From the NCBI RefSeq assembly GCF_009759665.1, contig NZ_WQNE01000019.1, positions 1 through 64,000 on the forward strand: DNA of 64,000 bases, read 5' to 3'. A program made the position numbers and the translations under genes. A model generated the notes under the pieces. That model was not told where the DNA came from. It saw only the letters and a program-made list of their open reading frames with translations, and searched no databases. This DNA comes from Bradyrhizobium cajani. GTDB lineage: Bacteria > Pseudomonadota > Alphaproteobacteria > Rhizobiales > Xanthobacteraceae. How positions within the stretch are numbered: position 1 is the stretch's first letter; each line of letters starts with the position of its first letter. This document shows, piece after piece, positions 11,251 through 20,167 of the stretch.

Positions 11251-13145
11251 TGTCCTATCACGAGGCTCCCACGATCGCGGCCTCCGATGCGCCGCGGCTG
11301 GACCAGAACGACCGCCCGACGCTGCGCTTCGTCACCTGCGGCAGCGTCGACGATGGCAAGAGCACGCTGGTCGGCCGCCTGCTCTACGATTCCAAGACGC
11401 TGCTCGACGACCAGCTCGACGCGCTGGCCTCCGAAAGCCGGACCGCCGGCACCACCGGCGGCGATCTCGACTTCGCGCTGCTGGTCGACGGCCTCCAGGC
11501 CGAGCGCGAGCAGGGCATCACGATCGATGTCGCCTACCGCTTCTTCGCCACGAAGCTGCGCCGCTTCATCGTCGCCGACACGCCGGGACATGCGCAGTAC
11601 ACCCGCAACATGGCGACCGGCGCCTCCAACGCCGATCTCGCCGTGGTACTGGTCGACGCCCGCAAGGGTGTGATCACGCAGACGCGCCGCCACAGCCACA
11701 TCCTGTCGCTGCTCGGCATCCGCCACGTCGTGCTTGCCGTGAACAAGATGGACCTGATCGGCTTCGACGGCGATCGCTTCGCGGCCATCACCGCCGAATA
11801 TTTGACGCTGGCCGGACAGCTCGGGATCTCCCAGGTCCAGTGCATCCCCGTCGTGGCGCCCGACGGCGACAACATCGTCGCCGCGAGCGCGCGCATGCCC
11901 TGGTACACCGGACCGACCGTCACGGCCTATCTGGAATCGGTGGATGTCGAAGGCGACGTCTCGCAGCGGCCATTCCGGCTGCCGGTGCAGTGGGTCAACC
12001 GGCCGCATGCGGATTTTCGCGGCTTCTGCGGGCGAATCGCCAGCGGAACGATCCGGGCTGGCGACGCGGTCGCCGTGCAGCCCTCGGGCCGTCAGACCCG
12101 CGTCGCGCGCATTCTCACGCCCGGCGGCGAACGCGATCGGGCGACGGCCGGCGAGTCGATCACGCTCACGCTCGCCGACGAGGTCGATGTCAGCCGCGGC
12201 GACGTGCTCTCGGCGGGATCCGCCCCGCAGATCTCGGATCAACTTGCGGCCCATCTCGTCTGGTTCGATGACGAGGCCATGGCCGCGGGGCGGCGCTACG
12301 TGCTCAAATGCGGCACGGCCTCGACCGGCGCGGTGATCTCGACGCTCAAGCACCGCATCGCCATCGATACCATGGCGGAAGAGAGCGCCGCGACGCTCGA
12401 TGCAAATGAGATCGGCCATGTCCATCTCAGCCTCGACCGCCCGCTGGTGTTCGAGGCCTATCGCGACGATCGCGACATGGGCAGCTTCATCCTCATCGAT
12501 CCGATCAGCCATCGCACGGCTGCGGCCGGCATGATCGACATCTCGCTGTGCCGCGCCACCAACATCCACCGCCATCGGCTCGCGGTCGACAAGTCGGTGC
12601 GGGCGCGGCTCAAGCAGCAGCGGCCCTGCGTGCTGTGGTTCACGGGCCTGAGCGGCGCCGGCAAATCGACGATCGCCGATCTCGTCGACCGGCGGCTTGC
12701 CGAGCTCGGGCGCCATGCCGCGCTGCTCGACGGCGACAATCTCCGCCACGGCATCAACCGCGACCTCGGCTTCTCCAGCGCGGAAAGGATGGAGAACGTC
12801 CGGCGTGTCGCGGAGATCGCGGCGCTGTTCGTCGATGCCGGCATGATCGCGCTGGTCGCGCTGATCTCGCCGTTCCGCAACGAACGCGCCCTGGCGCGGC
12901 AACGGGTCGAAGCAGGCGAGTTCATCGAGATCCATGTCGCAACCCCGCTTGCCGAATGCGAGCGCCGCGATCCCAAGGGCCTTTACCGCAAGGCGCGCGC
13001 GGGCGAGCTGCCGGGTTTCACCGGGATCGACGATCCCTACGAGGCGCCGCAAGCGCCGGAGATCACCATCGACACGTCGGAACTGTCGAGCGAGGCGGCC
13101 TGCGAGCGCATCATCGGCTATCTCAGGGACAATCACTATCTATAA
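11250..13145 (+). CDS. cysNC: Bifunctional sulfate adenylyltransferase GTPase subunit / APS kinase
   Basis: A 631-residue fusion. Residues 1-440 are CysN, an EF-Tu-like GTPase with P-loop GSVDDGKSTLVGRL, switch region DTPGHAQYTRNM and NKMD specificity motif. Residues 450-631 are CysC, APS kinase, with P-loop FTGLSGAGKST and KARAGELPGFTGIDDPYE. Together with CysD it yields PAPS. This fused architecture is that of NodQ, but also of many housekeeping loci, so the symbol cysNC is used. It ends the operon; a 19-nt hairpin follows at 13147. Confidence 0.96.
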   Translation: MSYHEAPTIAASDAPRLDQNDRPTLRFVTCGSVDDGKSTLVGRLLYDSKTLLDDQLDALASESRTAGTTGGDLDFALLVDGLQAEREQGITIDVAYRFFATKLRRFIVADTPGHAQYTRNMATGASNADLAVVLVDARKGVITQTRRHSHILSLLGIRHVVLAVNKMDLIGFDGDRFAAITAEYLTLAGQLGISQVQCIPVVAPDGDNIVAASARMPWYTGPTVTAYLESVDVEGDVSQRPFRLPVQWVNRPHADFRGFCGRIASGTIRAGDAVAVQPSGRQTRVARILTPGGERDRATAGESITLTLADEVDVSRGDVLSAGSAPQISDQLAAHLVWFDDEAMAAGRRYVLKCGTASTGAVISTLKHRIAIDTMAEESAATLDANEIGHVHLSLDRPLVFEAYRDDRDMGSFILIDPISHRTAAAGMIDISLCRATNIHRHRLAVDKSVRARLKQQRPCVLWFTGLSGAGKSTIADLVDRRLAELGRHAALLDGDNLRHGINRDLGFSSAERMENVRRVAEIAALFVDAGMIALVALISPFRNERALARQRVEAGEFIEIHVATPLAECERRDPKGLYRKARAGELPGFTGIDDPYEAPQAPEITIDTSELSSEAACERIIGYLRDNHYL

Positions 13146-13146
13146 C

Positions 13147-13165
13147 GGCCGGGCAGCGCCCGGCC
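13147..13165 (+). terminator. Possible terminator hairpin after cysNC
   Basis: GGCCGGGC, 3-nt loop, GCCCGGCC: a perfect 8-bp GC stem directly after the cysNC stop codon and before the convergent small gene at 13182. There is no T run, so it is at best a weak intrinsic or bidirectional terminator. Confidence 0.5.
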
Positions 13166-13181
13166 TAAAGCAGTGCAGGCC

Positions 13182-13388
13182 TCAGAAGTCGGAGGCGATG
13201 CCCTTGCTCTCCCAATCGCCATAGCGGGTAGGCTCAGGTCCCTTGGGACCCTGCAACTCCTTCGGTGCCGCCTTCGCGCCGTCCTTGGCCTGCGCCGCTG
13301 CCTGCCGGCGCGCCTCGGCTTCGGCAAGCGCACGCTGGGCGGCCGGCGGAAGCGGCTTGCGATCGGGAACGGGAGGCTGGTCACTCAT
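13182..13388 (-). CDS. DUF1674 (SDHAF4-like) small protein
   Basis: A 68-residue protein whose C-terminus GPKGPEPTRYGDWESKGI matches DUF1674, the family of succinate dehydrogenase assembly factor 4, thought to protect flavinylated SdhA before complex assembly. The N-terminal half is Ala/Pro/Gln-rich and likely disordered. The start MSDQPPVPDRK is taken because the family is short and the longer frame adds unrelated residues. It is divergent from rsmB. Confidence 0.85.
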   Translation of the reverse strand: MSDQPPVPDRKPLPPAAQRALAEAEARRQAAAQAKDGAKAAPKELQGPKGPEPTRYGDWESKGIASDF

Positions 13389-13576
13389 CGTCTGGCTTCC
13401 TAGCGCAGGGGCGCGACACGCACGACGTCCAATAACGCATTGCTGAAATGGCCGTACCGGGCTGAAAACGCCCGAGACCATTCTTACATTTGGCATATTC
13501 GCATGCCACAGATGGGCTCGTTAAGGCATGCGCCCACTGCGGCGGAACTGCCGCTCGCTCAGAACCTTGCTTCCGC

Positions 13577-14923
13577 ATGCCATCTCAACGTTTCGCCCCT
13601 CCGTCCGAAGTGCCTGGTCTTGCGGCGCGTCGGATTGCCGCCGACATCGTCGATGGCGTCCTGCACAAGCATCGCACGCTTGACGACCAGCTCGACGGCG
13701 GCGGCGCCCATCCCGGATTGAAGACGCTGGCCGATCGCGACCGCGCGCTGATGCGCCGCCTGGTCGCCACGGTGCTGCGCCGGCTCGGCACCCTCGGCCA
13801 CGTGCTGTCCCGCCTGCTCGACAAGGGCATCCCCTCCGACGCGCCGCGCGCGCAGAGCGCGCTGTTGATCGGCGCCGCCCAGATCCTCTGGATGGACGTG
13901 CCCGATCACGCCGCCGTCGATCTCTCCGTCCGCCTCGTGCAATCCGACCGGCGCGCCGCACGCTATGCCGGCCTCGTCAATGCCGTGCTGCGCCGCTGCG
14001 CGCGCGAAGGCAAGGCGCTGGTCGAGGAAGTCGCCGCACAATCGCTGGACCTGCCGCCATGGCTGCTCGCGCGCTGGAGCGCGCATTATGGCGAGGCGAC
14101 CGCAAGGGACATGGCGCTGGCGCTCGGCCACGAGCCGTCACTCGATCTCACCGTGAAGGCGGATGCCGCGCAATGGGCCAGCCGCCTGCATGGCGAGACG
14201 CTGCCGACCGGGACGGTGCGGATGCTGCTGCACGGCGCGGTGACGATGCTGCCCGGCTTCGCCGAAGGACAATGGTGGGTGCAGGATGCCGCCGCCGCGC
14301 TGCCGGCCCGGCTGTTTGGCGACATCAAGGGCAAATCCATTGCCGACCTCTGCGCCGCCCCCGGCGGCAAGACCGCGCAACTGGCGCATGCCGGCGCGCA
14401 TGTCACGGCGATCGACCGCTCGCCCGCCCGGGTGGCGCGCCTGCGTGAGAACCTGGGGCGGTTGTCGCTCCAGGCCGAGACCGTCGTCGCTGACGCCGTG
14501 GAATGGGCCGGTCCCGCCGAAGGCTTCGACGGCATCCTGATCGATGCGCCCTGCACCTCGACCGGCACGATCCGCCGACATCCCGACGTCGCCTGGCTGC
14601 GGCAGGAATCCGACATCGCCGCCCTGACCGCGCTCCAGCAGCGGCTGCTGAAGAAATCCGTCCCGCTGCTCAAGTCCGGCGGAACGCTGGTCTACTGCAC
14701 CTGTTCGCTGGAACCCGAAGAGGGCGAGCAGGCCATCGCCGCCCTGCTGGCCGCAGAACCCGTGCTTCGCCGCGTCCCGATCGAGGCGTCCGAGGTCGCG
14801 GGCCTGGATGAAATCCTCACCCGGGAAGGCGACCTGCGCACCCTGCCGAGCCATCTGCCGAACGCCGATCCCAAGCTCGGCGGGCTTGACGGGTTCTTCG
14901 CAGCCCGGCTCGTTAAATCCTGA
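13577..14923 (+). CDS. rsmB: 16S rRNA (cytosine-967-C5)-methyltransferase
   Basis: A 448-residue RNA m5C methyltransferase. It has an N-terminal NusB-like helical domain (about 1-150) and a Rossmann methyltransferase domain with the SAM-binding LCAAPGGKTAQLAHAG. Catalytic cysteines lie in DAPCTSTGTIRRHPD and in VYCTCSLEPEEGEQ. The start at MPSQRFAPPSEV gives the usual family length; the frame is open 87 nt further upstream. It leads the conserved group rsmB, heparinase II/III protein, purH. Confidence 0.93.
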   Translation: MPSQRFAPPSEVPGLAARRIAADIVDGVLHKHRTLDDQLDGGGAHPGLKTLADRDRALMRRLVATVLRRLGTLGHVLSRLLDKGIPSDAPRAQSALLIGAAQILWMDVPDHAAVDLSVRLVQSDRRAARYAGLVNAVLRRCAREGKALVEEVAAQSLDLPPWLLARWSAHYGEATARDMALALGHEPSLDLTVKADAAQWASRLHGETLPTGTVRMLLHGAVTMLPGFAEGQWWVQDAAAALPARLFGDIKGKSIADLCAAPGGKTAQLAHAGAHVTAIDRSPARVARLRENLGRLSLQAETVVADAVEWAGPAEGFDGILIDAPCTSTGTIRRHPDVAWLRQESDIAALTALQQRLLKKSVPLLKSGGTLVYCTCSLEPEEGEQAIAALLAAEPVLRRVPIEASEVAGLDEILTREGDLRTLPSHLPNADPKLGGLDGFFAARLVKS

Positions 14924-15041
14924 TTTTGCACCGGATTTTGTAACTCCGACCCTGATTCGCGCCGTTCAAGGTGGTGTCAGCCGTCCGATTTTGGGATTAA
15001 TAAGGATTCGTCGTTAATCCTCTCCCCCTTCAAGGCAAGGC

Positions 15042-16799
15042 GTGTCGGTCGCTCAACGCAGACGTATCTCGACGCTGGTCATGAACCGCTTCGCGCGGAA
15101 CATGCTCGCGCGCGCGAGCGGCGGTTCCGTTGCGCTGTCGCGGGTGTGGCCCGGCCGCACCGACCGGCTGATCATCGCGCCGCATGACCTGCGCACGGCG
15201 GACGCAACCCGCGCCGCCGAGATCTATGCCGGTCGTTTCGTCTTCGCCGGCAAGATCGTCAATTGCCATGGGCGTTCGATCTTCGATCTCGATCCGCCCT
15301 CGGAGGACTGGGAGGTCGCGCTGCTCGGCTTCGGCTGGCTGCGTCATTTGCGCGCCGCCGACACCGCACTGACGCGGGCGAATGCGCGCGCGCTGGTCGA
15401 GGACTGGATCGCCAACCCCGCCAACAAGCGCCGCCCCGTCGCGCGGCGCGCCGACGTGCTGGCGCGGCGCGTGATCTCGCTGCTGTCGCAGGCGCCCCTG
15501 GTGCTCAACGACACCGACAACAAATTCTATCGCCGTTATCTGCGCGCCCTCGCGCGCGAGATCCGCTTCCTGCGCTACACCATGGTCGACATCCCCGATG
15601 GCGTGCCAAAGCTCCAGGTGCTGATCGCGCTGTGCTATACGACGCTGTGCCTCGCCAACCAGGCGCGCCACATCCGCAGCGCGTCGAAAAAGCTCTCCGA
15701 CGAATTGCAGCGGCAGATCCTGCCCGACGGCGGACACATCTCCCGCAATCCGGGCGCGCTGATCGAGCTCCTGATCGACCTGTTGCCGCTGCGACAGACC
15801 TTTGCCGCGCGCAACATCGCGCCGCCTCCGGCCCTGCTCAACGCGATCGACCGCATGATGCCGATGCTGCGCTTCTTCCGGCACGGCGACGGCAATTTCG
15901 CGCTGTTCAACGGCATGAGCGCGACGTCCTCGGACCTGCTCGCCACGCTGCTCGCCTATGACGACACCCACGGCGCGCCGATGGCGAACATGCCGCATAC
16001 CGGCTTCCAGCGCCTCGATGCCGGCCAAACCACGCTGATCATCGACACCGGCCCGCCGCCGCCGGCCGGCGTCAGCCACGACGCCCATGCCGGCTGCCTG
16101 TCGTTCGAACTGTCCTCCGGTATCAGCCGCATCGTCACCAATTGCGGCATGCCGACCACGGGCCGCGACAATTGGCGACCGTTCGCGCGCAGCACCGCCG
16201 CGCATTCGACGCTGACCTATCACGACACGTCCACATGCCAGTTCGTCGAGATGTCGGCGATGAAGCGGCTCCTGCACGGCTCGCCCGTCACCAGCGGCCC
16301 GGTCGAGGTCGAGAGCTATCGCGAAATCGTGCAGAACGGCACGCTGCTGACGGCCTCGCATGACGGCTATCTCTCCAAATTCGGCGCGATCCATCGCCGC
16401 GTGCTGATGATCGCCAATGACGGCGCACGCATCGACGGCGAGGACACGCTGTCGCCGCCGCAGGGCGGACGCTTCAAGGGCGCGGATGCCGATTTCGCGC
16501 TGCGCTTCCATCTGCATCCGGCGGTGAAGGCGAGCCGGCTGTCGGATGCGCGCGGCGTCATGCTGGTGCTGCCGAACCGCGACGTCTGGACCTTCGAGGC
16601 GTTGGACGACAAGGTCGACCTCGAGGACAGCGTGTTCCTGGCCGGCAACGACGGCCCGCGCCGCACCGCTCAGATCGTGATCCGCCAGGACGCGCGGCAG
16701 GCGCCCTCGATCCGCTGGAGCTTTGTCCGCTCCACCGCTTCGCCGGCTGTGACCAATGCCCGCCGCAACGCCCGGCGCGAGCCGGAACTTCCGCTGTAA
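15042..16799 (+). CDS. Heparinase II/III family protein
   Basis: A 585-residue protein with an N-terminal alpha/alpha-toroid region and a C-terminal beta-sandwich typical of heparinase II/III-like lyases (for example HAGCLSFELSSG and ARSTAAHSTLTYHDTSTC, about residues 345-400). Such proteins cleave uronate-containing polysaccharides by beta-elimination, but no signal peptide is evident, so its substrate and location are unclear. A GTG start at 15042 is given; ATG at 15081 is an alternative. Between rsmB and purH on the same strand. Confidence 0.85.
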   Translation: MSVAQRRRISTLVMNRFARNMLARASGGSVALSRVWPGRTDRLIIAPHDLRTADATRAAEIYAGRFVFAGKIVNCHGRSIFDLDPPSEDWEVALLGFGWLRHLRAADTALTRANARALVEDWIANPANKRRPVARRADVLARRVISLLSQAPLVLNDTDNKFYRRYLRALAREIRFLRYTMVDIPDGVPKLQVLIALCYTTLCLANQARHIRSASKKLSDELQRQILPDGGHISRNPGALIELLIDLLPLRQTFAARNIAPPPALLNAIDRMMPMLRFFRHGDGNFALFNGMSATSSDLLATLLAYDDTHGAPMANMPHTGFQRLDAGQTTLIIDTGPPPPAGVSHDAHAGCLSFELSSGISRIVTNCGMPTTGRDNWRPFARSTAAHSTLTYHDTSTCQFVEMSAMKRLLHGSPVTSGPVEVESYREIVQNGTLLTASHDGYLSKFGAIHRRVLMIANDGARIDGEDTLSPPQGGRFKGADADFALRFHLHPAVKASRLSDARGVMLVLPNRDVWTFEALDDKVDLEDSVFLAGNDGPRRTAQIVIRQDARQAPSIRWSFVRSTASPAVTNARRNARREPELPL

Positions 16800-16964
16800 A
16801 CGCACGGTTCGGCCCCGATCCGATCGTTGTGAAGGGCATCGAAAACTGCTATCGAGCCCTCGCTCGCGCGACTGGCGACCTTGGATGGAGCACCATCGGG
16901 AAGCGCGGGACATAGCTGCCGCGCGCCTGGGCATAGACACTCCTTCAGACAGAGGATCTTGCTC

Positions 16965-18557
16965 ATGACTGATCATCCCCGCCGCGTCACCCGCGCCCTG
17001 CTTTCCGTTTCCGACAAGACCGGGCTGATCGAATTCGCCAAGGCGCTTGCCGCGCACGATGTCGAGCTGGTCTCGACCGGCGGCACCGCCAAGGCGATCG
17101 CCGCCGCCGGCCTCAAGGTGAAGGACGTGTCCGACCTCACCGGCTTCCCGGAGATGATGGACGGCCGCGTCAAGACGCTGCATCCCAAGGTGCATGGCGG
17201 ACTGCTCGCGATCCGCGACAACAAGGAGCATGCGGAGGCGATGAAGGCGCACGGCATCGCGCCGATCGACCTGCTCGTCGTCAACCTCTATCCATTCGAG
17301 GCGACCGTCGACAAAGGCGCGGGCTTCGAGGATTGCATCGAGAACATCGACATCGGCGGTCCCGCGATGATCCGCGCCGCGGCCAAGAACCATGACGACG
17401 TCGCCGTCGTGGTCGAGGCCGAGGACTACAAGGCCGTGCTCGACGAGCTCGCCGCCAACAACGGCGCGACCACGCTGAAGCTGCGCCGGCGGCTGGCCGC
17501 AAAGGCCTATGCGCGCACCGCCGCCTACGACGCCGCGATCTCGAACTGGTTCAACCGGCAGCTCGAGATCGACGCGCCCGACTTCCGCGCCTTCGGCGGC
17601 CGACTGATCCAGTCGCTGCGCTACGGCGAGAACCCGCACCAGACCGCGGCGTTCTACGCGACGCCCGACAAGCGCCCGGGCGTCTCCACCGCCCGGCAGC
17701 TCCAGGGCAAGGAGCTCTCCTACAACAACATCAACGACACCGATGCGGCCTATGAATGCATCGGCGAGTTCGACGCCAAGCGGACGGCGGCCTGCGTCAT
17801 TGTCAAGCATGCCAACCCCTGCGGCGTCGCCGAGGGCTCTGACCTCGTCAGTGCCTATCGCAAGGCACTGGCCTGCGATTCCACCTCCGCCTTCGGCGGC
17901 ATCATCGCGATGAACCGCGCGCTCGACGCCGACACCGCGCGTGAGATCACAAAGATCTTCACCGAGGTGATCATCGCGCCCGACGCCAGCGAGGAAGCGA
18001 TCGCCATCATCGGCGGGAAGAAGAACCTCCGCCTGCTGCTCGCCGGCAGCCTGCCCGACCCGCGCGCGCCGGGCCTCACCGCCAAGACGGTGGCCGGCGG
18101 CCTGCTCGTGCAGAGCCGCGACAACGCCGTGGTCGACGACATGACCTTCAAGGTGGTCACCAAGCGCGCGCCGACCGACGCCGAGATGCGCGACCTGAAA
18201 TTCGCGTTCCGCGTGGCCAAGCACGTCAAGTCCAACACCATCATCTACGCCAAGGATCTCGCCACCGTCGGCATCGGCGCGGGCCAGATGAGCCGCGTGG
18301 ACTCAGCGCGGATCGCGGCGCGCAAGGCTCAGGATGCGGCGAACGAGCTGAAGCTCGCCGAGCCGCTCACCAAGGGTTCGGTCGTGGCATCGGATGCATT
18401 CTTCCCGTTCGCTGACGGCATGCTCGCCTGCATCGAGGCCGGCGCCACCGCCGTGGTGCAGCCCGGCGGCTCGATGCGCGACGACGAAGTGATCAAGGCC
18501 GCCGACGAGCACGGCATCGCCATGGTGTTCACGGGAACGCGGCACTTCAGGCACTGA
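16965..18557 (+). CDS. purH: Bifunctional AICAR formyltransferase / IMP cyclohydrolase
   Basis: A 530-residue enzyme for the last two steps of purine synthesis. The N-terminal IMP cyclohydrolase (MGS-like) domain carries STGGTAKAI and LHPKVHGGLLA; the transformylase domain carries the lysine-histidine pair in VKHANPCGVAEG and SAFGGIIAMNR. Length is standard. The start MTDHPRRVTRALLSVSDKTG follows AGAGGATC. Its last bases are followed by a palindromic repeat. Confidence 0.97.
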   Translation: MTDHPRRVTRALLSVSDKTGLIEFAKALAAHDVELVSTGGTAKAIAAAGLKVKDVSDLTGFPEMMDGRVKTLHPKVHGGLLAIRDNKEHAEAMKAHGIAPIDLLVVNLYPFEATVDKGAGFEDCIENIDIGGPAMIRAAAKNHDDVAVVVEAEDYKAVLDELAANNGATTLKLRRRLAAKAYARTAAYDAAISNWFNRQLEIDAPDFRAFGGRLIQSLRYGENPHQTAAFYATPDKRPGVSTARQLQGKELSYNNINDTDAAYECIGEFDAKRTAACVIVKHANPCGVAEGSDLVSAYRKALACDSTSAFGGIIAMNRALDADTAREITKIFTEVIIAPDASEEAIAIIGGKKNLRLLLAGSLPDPRAPGLTAKTVAGGLLVQSRDNAVVDDMTFKVVTKRAPTDAEMRDLKFAFRVAKHVKSNTIIYAKDLATVGIGAGQMSRVDSARIAARKAQDAANELKLAEPLTKGSVVASDAFFPFADGMLACIEAGATAVVQPGGSMRDDEVIKAADEHGIAMVFTGTRHFRH

Positions 18558-18563
18558 TCTCGC

Positions 18564-18671
18564 CGTCATTCCGGGGCGCGCCACTTGGCGCGAGCCCGGA
18601 ATCCATTTCTCCGCATGACACGCTGCACGATAGATTCCGGGCGCGCGCTTCGCGCGCCCCCGGAATGACGG
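18564..18671. repeat. GTCATTCCGG-type palindromic repeat
   Basis: Outer arms CGTCATTCCGGGGCGCG and CGCGCCCCCGGAATGACG, with inner arms CGGAATCCAT and ATAGATTCCGGG. It lies between the convergent purH and MFS genes. Related copies are at 23320, 28010, 28811, 40190 and 54337. Confidence 0.88.
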
Positions 18672-18682
18672 GGAATTGCGGG

Positions 18683-20068
18683 CTAATCCCGCACCCGCAT
18701 CAGCAATCCCAGTCCCGCGACGAAGAACACCACCAGCACCGCCATGCCGGCCTTCTGGCTTGCGGTCACCGCAGTGATCATGCCGATCAGGAGCGGGCCG
18801 ATGAAGGATGTCACTTTTCCCGTCAGCGCGAACAGGCCGAAATACTGCGCGATGCGATCCTTCGGCGCGAGGCGGATCAGCAGCGTGCGCGAGGCCGCCT
18901 GCAGCGGACCGCCGGCCGCGCCGATGAGGCAGCCCAGCACGAGATAGGCGCGCTCGGCTGTGCTCGAGAACAGCGGAGCCCCCGGCTGCGGCGGCGCGAC
19001 CTTGACGAACAACACGCTGTCCTTGTCGACCAAAAGGATCGCCGCCACCGACAGCAGCAGCAGCAGCAAGCTGCCGGCGATCACGCGCCGCGGCCCGAGA
19101 TGATCGTCGAGCTTGCCGCCGAGCCATGCGCCAAACGTGCCGGCAATCGCGAGCATGATGCCGAAAGTGCCGATCTGGATCGTGTGCCAGCCGAATGTGC
19201 CGGCGGCATAGATGCCGCCGAAGGCGAACAGGGACACCAGCCCGTCGGTGTAGATCATGTTGGCCAGCAGAAATGCCGCGAGCGACTTCTGCTGCGGCAG
19301 GCCCTTGATCGATTGCTTCAGCTCCGACAGTCCTTCGCGCAGCGCCTCGCGCACCGGTCGCTTCGCCGGATAGTCCGGCGTGAACAGGAACATCGGCGTC
19401 ACGAAGACGATGAACCAGATGCCGGTCAACGGCCCCGCGGCGCGGTCGCCCTGATGGGTCGCGGGATCGAGCCCGAACAAGGGCGTGAAGCCGAGCAGCG
19501 TGCGGCCGGTCTCGGGATTGGCCGCGAGGAAGCCGAGCACGATGATCAGGCTGACGATGCCGCCGATGTAACCCGTGGCCCAGCCGGTGCCGGAGAGCCG
19601 GCCGATGCGCTCCGGCGGCACCAGGGTCGGCATCATCGCGTTGTTGAAGACGGTGGCGAATTCCGCGCCGACGCTGGCGAGCGCGACCGCAGTGAGCAGC
19701 GGCGGAATGATGGCGTGATCGCCCGGTCTGCCGATCCACAGCGTGCACGATGCCAGCACCAGCAATGCGCCGAACCCTGCGATCCACGGCTTCCTGCGGC
19801 CCGAAGCATCCGCGATGGCCCCGAGCACCGGCGACAACAGCGCGATGACGAGGCCCGCAGCCGCCATCGCAAAACCCCACAGCGACTGGCCGGTCGCGGG
19901 ATCGGGTGCGATGCTGGTGGCAAAATAGGGCGCGAACACGAAGGTCGTGATCAGGGTGAAATAGGGCTGGGCGGCCCAATCGAAGAAGATCCAGCTGACG
20001 ACGGCTGCGCGCGGCGGATAGGTCCGCAGCGCGCCGGCCATGCGCATATCGGAGGCGATCGTCGTCAT
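18683..20068 (-). CDS. MFS transporter, UMF1 (Atg22-like) type
   Basis: A 461-residue inner-membrane protein with about 12 membrane helices. The first helix begins VVSWIFFDWAAQPYFTLI, a signature of the UMF1/Atg22-like branch of the major facilitator superfamily; the segment GAIADASGRRKPWIAGFG is the loop 2-3 motif. Family members export or release amino acids or related solutes, but the substrate is not known here. Divergent from ggt. Confidence 0.85.
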   Translation of the reverse strand: MTTIASDMRMAGALRTYPPRAAVVSWIFFDWAAQPYFTLITTFVFAPYFATSIAPDPATGQSLWGFAMAAAGLVIALLSPVLGAIADASGRRKPWIAGFGALLVLASCTLWIGRPGDHAIIPPLLTAVALASVGAEFATVFNNAMMPTLVPPERIGRLSGTGWATGYIGGIVSLIIVLGFLAANPETGRTLLGFTPLFGLDPATHQGDRAAGPLTGIWFIVFVTPMFLFTPDYPAKRPVREALREGLSELKQSIKGLPQQKSLAAFLLANMIYTDGLVSLFAFGGIYAAGTFGWHTIQIGTFGIMLAIAGTFGAWLGGKLDDHLGPRRVIAGSLLLLLLSVAAILLVDKDSVLFVKVAPPQPGAPLFSSTAERAYLVLGCLIGAAGGPLQAASRTLLIRLAPKDRIAQYFGLFALTGKVTSFIGPLLIGMITAVTASQKAGMAVLVVFFVAGLGLLMRVRD

Positions 20069-20167
20069 CAGGCAGTCCCATCACGAACAGTTTTGCCTGT
20101 CTTAGCGCAAACCGTATAGCATTGCAGCGACGCGTTTGAATTGACCCGAGGGCGCGACGGAAATTTG

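Noticed and set aside
9260..13145. Naming the sulfation operon nodHPQ
   Set aside because: No nod box or other nod genes are seen, and fused CysN-CysC also occurs in ordinary sulfate assimilation. Names limited to cysD and cysNC.
15030..18224. Open frame of 1064 codons on the minus strand opposite the heparinase-like and purH genes
   Set aside because: It mirrors two well-supported genes; long antisense frames are common in GC-rich DNA with strong third-position bias. The product is Arg/His/Gly-rich with no family resemblance.
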